From: Treponema sp.
GTDB lineage: Bacteria; Spirochaetota; Spirochaetia; Treponematales; Breznakiellaceae
DNA length: 35,870 nucleotides
Assembly (NCBI GenBank): GCA_031266095.1
Contig: JAISBR010000090.1
Location: forward strand, 1-35,870
Reading direction: 5' to 3'
The notes below the pieces were generated by a model. That model was not told the DNA's origin and made no database searches. It worked only from the letters and a program-made list of their open reading frames with translations. Numbering within the stretch: the first letter of the stretch is position 1; every line of letters begins with the position of its first letter. Below are positions 31,908-35,870 of this stretch, piece by piece. The position numbers were made by a program, and so were the translations under genes.

Positions 31908-33188
31908 ATGGATCTGGAAGAGAAAATTTCTATTCTCGCGGGTGCGGCGAAATATGACGCGTCCTGCGCCTCATCAGGGAGCAGCGCGGACTCCAGAGGC
32001 AGGGGCGCGCGGAGCGGGAATAAGTTTGGCGTCAGCCTTCCCGCCGGTGTGTGTCACAGTTGGACTGAAGATGGCCGCTGTGTAAGCCTCCTCAAGGTAC
32101 TATTCTCCAATTCCTGCCGTTTTGACTGTGCTTATTGCGTAAACCGCGTTTCAGCGGATGTTAAACGGAGCAGTTTTACCGTGCGGGAACTCGTGGAATT
32201 AACCTGTGAGTTCTACCGTCGCAATTATATCGAAGGGCTTTTCCTGTCATCTGGAATTTTCGCGGACCCCGACATTGTGATGGAAAGACTCATCGAAACC
32301 GCCAGGACTCTCCGTGTGGAGGCGGGCTACGGTGGTTATATTCATCTCAAAATAATTCCCGGTACGGGAGAAAAGGTGATCCGCGCGGCCGGCGTCTGGG
32401 CGGACCGTCTTAGTGTCAATATTGAGCTTCCCACCGACAAGAGCCTTCAAACCCTGGCGCCGCAAAAATCGGGCAAGGTGATACTGGGGGCGATGAGAGA
32501 CTTCGCGGGAGTGAACGCCGAATTAGAGGAAGACCGGCGGAAAGTGCGGTCTTTGCCTCAGGGCAAAAGCGTCCCCCCGGCCTTTGCCCCGGCGGGGCAG
32601 AGCACCCAGCTTATTGTGGGGGCCAGCGATGAGGATGATCGGCAAATTATCAAGCTATCAAGCTCCCTGTACCGCACGTTTTCCCTCAGGCGGGTCTATT
32701 ATTCCGCTTTTATGCCTCCCGGCGTTTCTGCTCAAGACCCCCGGCTGCCGGATATTCCCGGTCCGCCCCTGGTCCGGGAACATCGCCTGTATCAGGCGGA
32801 CTGGCTGCTGCGCTTCTACCATTTTACCGCAGGAGAAATTCTTGACGATACCGAGCCTTTCCTGGATTCCCACATCGACCCTAAAGCCGCCTGGGCTTTG
32901 AAACATCTGGAATTTTTCCCGGTGGAAATAAACCGTGCTGATTACGAAACCCTGCTTCGGGTTCCGGGTATCGGCGCGAAAACCGCCCGCCGGGTCATTG
33001 AAACTCGCCGTTCCCGTAGTCTCAGCTTCGACAGCCTCCGCCGATTGGGGGCGGCGCTCAAGCGGGCCCGTTACTTCATCACCTGCGGCGACTCATTTAT
33101 TGAGCGGCCCGATGATCCCCGGCGAATCCGCCGGATTCTCATGGATAGTGACGGCGCGGGAACGCAGCTTCCGTTGTTTGAATTTTAG
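31908..33188 (+). CDS. radical SAM protein with helix-hairpin-helix tail, predicted DNA modification/repair family
   Basis: 426 residues from the second of two ATGs (31908), which has AGGAG five bases upstream. The radical SAM cluster is C70-C74-C77 in SNSCRFDCAYCVNR, preceded by KISILAGAAKYDASC. After the SAM barrel, residues near 345-400 contain a helix-hairpin-helix: RADYETLLRVPGIGAKTARRVIETR. This pattern fits the family called putative DNA modification/repair radical SAM protein, which is often paired with a small uracil-DNA-glycosylase-linked protein. That partner is not beside it here. The 3' end overlaps the convergent methyltransferase by 4 bases. The family call is firm; the substrate is not known. 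Confidence 0.88.
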   Translation: MDLEEKISILAGAAKYDASCASSGSSADSRGRGARSGNKFGVSLPAGVCHSWTEDGRCVSLLKVLFSNSCRFDCAYCVNRVSADVKRSSFTVRELVELTCEFYRRNYIEGLFLSSGIFADPDIVMERLIETARTLRVEAGYGGYIHLKIIPGTGEKVIRAAGVWADRLSVNIELPTDKSLQTLAPQKSGKVILGAMRDFAGVNAELEEDRRKVRSLPQGKSVPPAFAPAGQSTQLIVGASDEDDRQIIKLSSSLYRTFSLRRVYYSAFMPPGVSAQDPRLPDIPGPPLVREHRLYQADWLLRFYHFTAGEILDDTEPFLDSHIDPKAAWALKHLEFFPVEINRADYETLLRVPGIGAKTARRVIETRRSRSLSFDSLRRLGAALKRARYFITCGDSFIERPDDPRRIRRILMDSDGAGTQLPLFEF

Positions 33189-34702
33189 CGCCGTTTGTAG
33201 CCCAAAGCACGAAAGCCTTTTCGTTTTATATCCTCCAGCCGCGTAAAACCGGCGAGTTTTTTTCGCTCAAAGCGCTCGGCCTCAGTCGAACTGAACCCGG
33301 CGATGAACACGCCACCGGCGGTCAAAAGCGCCGCCAAAGCCTCCCATAGGGCCGCGAACTGGTCCGCTTCTTTTGGGATTGAGCTTGGGGGCAATAACTC
33401 GGGAAAAACGGCGATAAAATGGTAGGGGCGCCCGGCTGCCGCTTCAAGCAGGGCCTCGGCGCCGAGCCGCAGATCCACAGCGGGGACAAGCAAGAGCGCG
33501 GGCAGGGCCTCCGCTTCCGCCGCGGGTTTTAACACGGCCTCGGTATTGTGCCGGGCCGCTTCCAGGGCCAGAATGTTCCTGCCGGACAGGACCAGTACCC
33601 AAGGCTGCCTCTGGGGAACCTTACGGTACGCAAACTCAAGCAGCCAGCAGGGGAAAAAACCCTGTCCGGGTTCATGGATAAGTATCGGCGCGCCGGCGTT
33701 ATGCGCGGTTTTACCTGACAAATCAGGGGCGGGAAAAAGCCGTTCCGCGCCAATACGGCGTATCAGTTTCGCCGCCGCCAGCACCGCGCCGCCGGGCTGA
33801 TCAAAGCCGGAAGCGCCGTGAACAGTTTCGATATGCAGGGGAATATCCTCAATTTGGCAATCAACGGATGCTCTGACGTAAAAGGGATGGCGCGTAAGAA
33901 AGCCCCGCCCTGCCTTGACCACCGCGCCCGCGGCCGCCGCTTTCCCGCCAAACACAAACACGCTGTATTCCGCGTCCTTTTCTTTAACAGAATCGTTGAC
34001 CGGCGGAACGCCGCACGCCGTACCGGGACACACTTGATGCCCTCTGCGTGGTTCCCGCCTGCTTTTTTCCTCCCATTCCAGCTCCGCCCCGGCGGCGCTT
34101 ATCTCTTCCCGAAAAAAATCCACCAGAGTATGCACCGTCACCATAATGACCCTGCCGCCGGGATTGAGCAGCCCCGTTGAACGGCGGACAAAATCTTTCA
34201 ATACCGGCCCGCCCGTTTTAGCGGGAATGTTGCTCAGGATCAGGTCCCAGCGGGCGTTCTCATGCCCGGCAAGCAGCGGCTCGGTATGGGTTTCCAGCGT
34301 TGAAGGAGGGATGCCGTTTTTCACGGCGTTGTACATCGTAATCAGACGCGCCAGCTCATCCCGATCCTGCGCCCGGACCAGTACGCCGCCGAACCGCGGC
34401 GCGCCAATCGGCGCCGGGCCGGTGTATGCCGTATCCTGCCGCGCGGGGCCCATCGCCATAATCACGGCGGCGGCGCATATCCCGATAACGCCTATTCCGC
34501 AGCCCGCGTCCAGCACATAACGGGGCGGAGACCTTCCCGCCGCCGCGTCTTCATCTAAAACACGGGACAAAGTTTTCAATAAAAACCGCGTTCCGGAATC
34601 AATATCAGCGGAACTGAACAGCCCCTGGGAAAGGGAAAAATGAAAATCAATTCCCCTCAATTTGAAGGAAACTTCTTTTGTTATATAACCGGCTTTTATC
34701 AA
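33185..34702 (-). CDS. class I SAM-dependent methyltransferase, RsmC/RlmG-like
   Basis: 505 residues from a TTG at 34702 with only AAGAG upstream; no better start is visible. Residues 1-210 hold a methyltransferase of the RsmC/MTS type: HFSLSQGLFSSADIDSGTRFLL, motif I VLDAGCGIGVIGICAA (about 63-78), and the catalytic-loop analogue DLILSNIPAKTG (about 153-164), where rRNA enzymes usually have NPPFH. A proline-rich, low-complexity insertion (about 88-105) separates motif I from the next strand. The C-terminal half (260-505) looks like a second, methyltransferase-like domain without clear motif I (GQGFFPCWLLEFAYRK, NILALEAARHNTEAV). RNA substrate is inferred. Confidence 0.7.
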   Translation of the reverse strand: MIKAGYITKEVSFKLRGIDFHFSLSQGLFSSADIDSGTRFLLKTLSRVLDEDAAAGRSPPRYVLDAGCGIGVIGICAAAVIMAMGPARQDTAYTGPAPIGAPRFGGVLVRAQDRDELARLITMYNAVKNGIPPSTLETHTEPLLAGHENARWDLILSNIPAKTGGPVLKDFVRRSTGLLNPGGRVIMVTVHTLVDFFREEISAAGAELEWEEKSRREPRRGHQVCPGTACGVPPVNDSVKEKDAEYSVFVFGGKAAAAGAVVKAGRGFLTRHPFYVRASVDCQIEDIPLHIETVHGASGFDQPGGAVLAAAKLIRRIGAERLFPAPDLSGKTAHNAGAPILIHEPGQGFFPCWLLEFAYRKVPQRQPWVLVLSGRNILALEAARHNTEAVLKPAAEAEALPALLLVPAVDLRLGAEALLEAAAGRPYHFIAVFPELLPPSSIPKEADQFAALWEALAALLTAGGVFIAGFSSTEAERFERKKLAGFTRLEDIKRKGFRALGYKRR

Positions 34703-34716
34703 TTTAATCTCTTAAG

Positions 34717-34803
34717 GCTCTTTCAAAACTTCAGTTTTGAAAAAGCGGCCGCTTAAAAATGCATGTGTGGAAGCTGTTCAGAAGCTGAAGTTTCCGGACA
34801 AGT
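34717..34803. repeat. family A palindromic repeat pair upstream of the methyltransferase
   Basis: GCTCTTTCAAAAC-TTCA-GTTTTGAAAAAGC (34717-34746) is a clean copy. After GGCCGCTTAAAAATGCATGT a second, degenerate copy with reversed core (AAGCTGTTCAGAAGCTGAAG, 34771-34803) follows. Confidence 0.7.
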
Positions 34804-34808
34804 CTATT

Positions 34809-34886
34809 TTATATCGTTTCGTTTAGTTCAATCAACCTGACGGCAGGGTACCGCAGGGCATCGGCGTTTACTTTTTTGGGTATCAC
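34809..34886 (-). CDS. small open reading frame with a good ribosome binding site; unknown
   Basis: 25 codons from a GTG at 34886 to TAA at 34809, with AGGAG four bases upstream. The product is basic at the start and ends RLIELNETI. Upstream, at 34914-34953, AGCATCTT and AAGATGCT are inverted copies. It could be a leader peptide, a fragment of a mobile element, or chance. I do not recognise it. Confidence 0.3.
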   Translation of the reverse strand: MIPKKVNADALRYPAVRLIELNETI

Positions 34887-34974
34887 AATTCTCCTAAAAG
34901 CAGTTTGGTTTAAAGCATCTTGCTTTGAAGAAAAAATTCACCGCGAAGATGCTATGATTTGAATTATCGGGAGT

Positions 34975-35190
34975 AAGTGGTACTCTGGTCTGACGGGGCC
35001 AGAGAGCCGGTGGCAGGTTGGTTTGCGACGTGAGGAAATCCGGAGGTGCTTCGGGTAGCGATGGAGGAACCTCGGCGCGAAGATTAGTCTAAACCGGCCA
35101 CCGTAAAACAAGATGCGGCTGCCAGCCACGCCGGCAGACCGCGCATAGGAGTACGGTGCACCACGCCCGATAAGAGCTCCTGGTCCATAT
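34975..35190 (+). ncRNA. structured RNA candidate, HEARO/omega-RNA-like
   Basis: No gene fits these roughly 215 bases, yet they are rich in complementary arms: CTCTGG/CCAGAG (34983-34988/34999-35004); CGGTGGC/GCCACCG (35008-35014/35097-35103), closing a large domain; inside it CCGGAGGT/ACCTCGG (35040-35047/35069-35075, one bulge); then GCGG-CTGCC/GGCAG-CCGC (35115-35123/35133-35142, one bulge); and AGGAG/CTCCT (35147-35151/35177-35181). Unpaired segments such as GGTTGGTTTGCGACGTGAGG and GATTAGTCTAAACCGG look conserved-core-like and recall the HEARO RNA (omega RNA) of IscB/IsrB elements. That resemblance is from memory and unverified. No IscB/IsrB gene is nearby; a broken transposase follows. 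Strand is inferred from the resemblance. Confidence 0.5.
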
Positions 35191-35260
35191 TTTATCCTAA
35201 AGTGCGGCATGATGACAAGCGGGAACACAAGGGTGTCAGCAATTAAACATTACAAAAAAA

Positions 35261-35279
35261 CATGCCATAGTAAGGCATG
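35261..35279 (+). promoter_or_regulatory. hairpin over the transposase start codon
   Basis: CATGCC (35261-35266) and GGCATG (35274-35279) form a six-base stem with a seven-base loop. The right arm contains the ATG of the following transposase frame, so the start would be hidden in the RNA. Transposases commonly restrict their own translation in this way. Confidence 0.4.
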
Positions 35280-35640
35280 GGACGGGGAATATTTGGAAAG
35301 TTAAGAGGCAATCTGGAGAAGACAGGGAAAGAACTGCCGGATAAGCGGCGGGATGGGCACGATCTGAAGTACCGTCTGTTAGATGCGGTCAAGTGTACGT
35401 TTGCCGTCTTTTTCTTTCAGCATCCCTCCCTGTTGAACTTTCACCAGGAGATGCAGAAGAAACTGAAGCGGAATAACCTTGAAACGCTCCTTGAGGTCAG
35501 GGACATACCCTGCACCATGCAGATAACCCGGTTGCTTGACGGGCTTGAACCGGAGCGATTCAGCGGGGTATTCACGGACAATCTGAAACTGGCAGAACAG
35601 TACCTGGACTTGAGGGATACCGGGTATTGGACGGTAAACT
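35277..35640 (+). pseudogene. truncated transposase, N-terminal part
   Basis: About 120 residues read like the N-terminal region of a DDE transposase: KLRGNLEKTGKELPDKRRDG, then YRLLDAVKCTFAVFFFQHPSLLNFHQEM, RNNLETLLEVRDIPC and a QITRLLDGLEPERF stretch. Such N-termini normally lead into a catalytic domain with the first Asp shortly after EQYxxLxGxxL. Here the match stops near AEQYLDLRDTGYW, and the frame continues as unrelated sequence, where the start region of a second transposase gene begins. The end coordinate is approximate. I do not assign the IS family. Confidence 0.6.
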
Positions 35641-35706
35641 TGACCCATAAATTTCCCCCTTTTCCTAAAAACCATGATATATTGATCGAATGCTTGGGAG
35701 GGTGTT

Positions 35707-35870
35707 ATGTCCGGAGGGGAAAGTTTCAATATGGCGGAAGAATTCGCGGGTGTGGATTTCAACGAGGCAAGGCTGGAAAAGCGGTTGGTACGGACGATGG
35801 AAACGCTGTCCAAGCAACCGGGTAACTCAATATGGGCAAGCAGTGAGAACCGTGCCGAAGCCAAAGCGAT
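35707..35870 (+). CDS. IS4-family transposase, N-terminal part (runs off the right edge)
   Basis: The ATG at 35707 has GGGAGG upstream; the frame is open to the window end. The visible 54 residues contain AEEFAGVDFNEARLEKRLVR, then LSKQPGNSIWASSENRAEAKA, which matches the Tn5/IS50-type transposase DNA-binding N-terminus (F-x-xADLGDxRRxxRLxxxxxxLxxxPxxSxxxAxxxxAxxKA). The left end of this element should lie around 35630-35660; TTGACCCATAAATTTCCC near 35641 is a candidate terminal repeat, but the other end is not in view. Confidence 0.8.
   Translation, partial: MSGGESFNMAEEFAGVDFNEARLEKRLVRTMETLSKQPGNSIWASSENRAEAKA

Noticed and set aside
34975..35190. RNase P RNA, tmRNA, or a group I or II intron for the structured segment
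   Set aside because: The GAGGAAA stretch first suggested RNase P, but the other conserved parts (ACAGAA, final AGATAGATGA-type) are missing. There is no tRNA-like end for tmRNA and no domain V or P7 core for introns.
34938..35228. A 96-codon minus-strand open frame over the structured RNA
   Set aside because: The product has no domain and no good ribosome binding site, and the segment's complementarity is better explained by RNA structure.

Overview
The window looks like a piece of a spirochaete chromosome, most plausibly a Treponema of the termite-gut type. This is inference from gene content and style: roughly balanced-to-GC-rich coding DNA, TRAP and Liv uptake operons, an aminotransferase (DapL) route to diaminopimelate, a LysM/TPR/lytic-transglycosylase envelope cluster, and very many small palindromic repeats between genes. 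No rRNA or CRISPR array is present. Two tRNA genes are.

Layout. 1-465: an AT-rich PIN-domain (VapC-like) toxin gene, probably with the tail of its antitoxin at the window edge. 535-2199: a composite multi-hairpin repeat that supplies the ribosome binding site and start codon of a membrane protein with a degenerate kinase-like domain. 2214-7479 (minus): a complete branched-chain amino acid-type ABC importer livK-livH-livM-livG-livF, followed by a CBS-ACT regulator protein. 7678-10723 (minus): a TRAP transporter dctP-dctQ-dctM, divergent from an AraC-family regulator (10954-11889). 12034-15803: 4-alpha-glucanotransferase and a RecQ-type helicase. 15733-19379 (minus): asd-lysA-dapL, three steps of diaminopimelate/lysine synthesis, with dapL overlapping the recQ 3' end tail to tail. 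19521-19708: tRNA-Ser(CGA) and tRNA-Ser(GGA) behind a consensus-like promoter. 19935-20825: a ferritin-like/VIT fusion. 20876-25568: TPR membrane protein, LysM membrane protein and SLT lipoprotein. 25761-27407: a DUF2156 protein and an RlmB-like rRNA methyltransferase. 27417-31689 (minus): an aldo/keto ferredoxin-like reductase, metN-metI-metQ, and a DUF1848 protein. 31908-34702: a radical SAM/HhH DNA-linked protein, convergent with a class I methyltransferase. 34703-35870: a gene-poor segment with a large structured RNA candidate, then a broken transposase gene apparently interrupted by a second, IS4-type element that runs off the window.

Two things stand out. First, positions about 34975-35190 contain a dense set of complementary arms around a core that resembles, from memory only, the HEARO/omega RNA of IscB/IsrB transposons, but no IscB/IsrB gene lies next to it in this window. 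Second, short palindromic repeats of at least two families sit in many of the intergenic gaps. One of them provides the first codons of one protein, and would do so in a second if it is read from an upstream start; another sits inside the loop of an apparent attenuator between dctP and dctQ.

All functional calls are from reading the sequence and from remembered family features. No database search or structure prediction was run.
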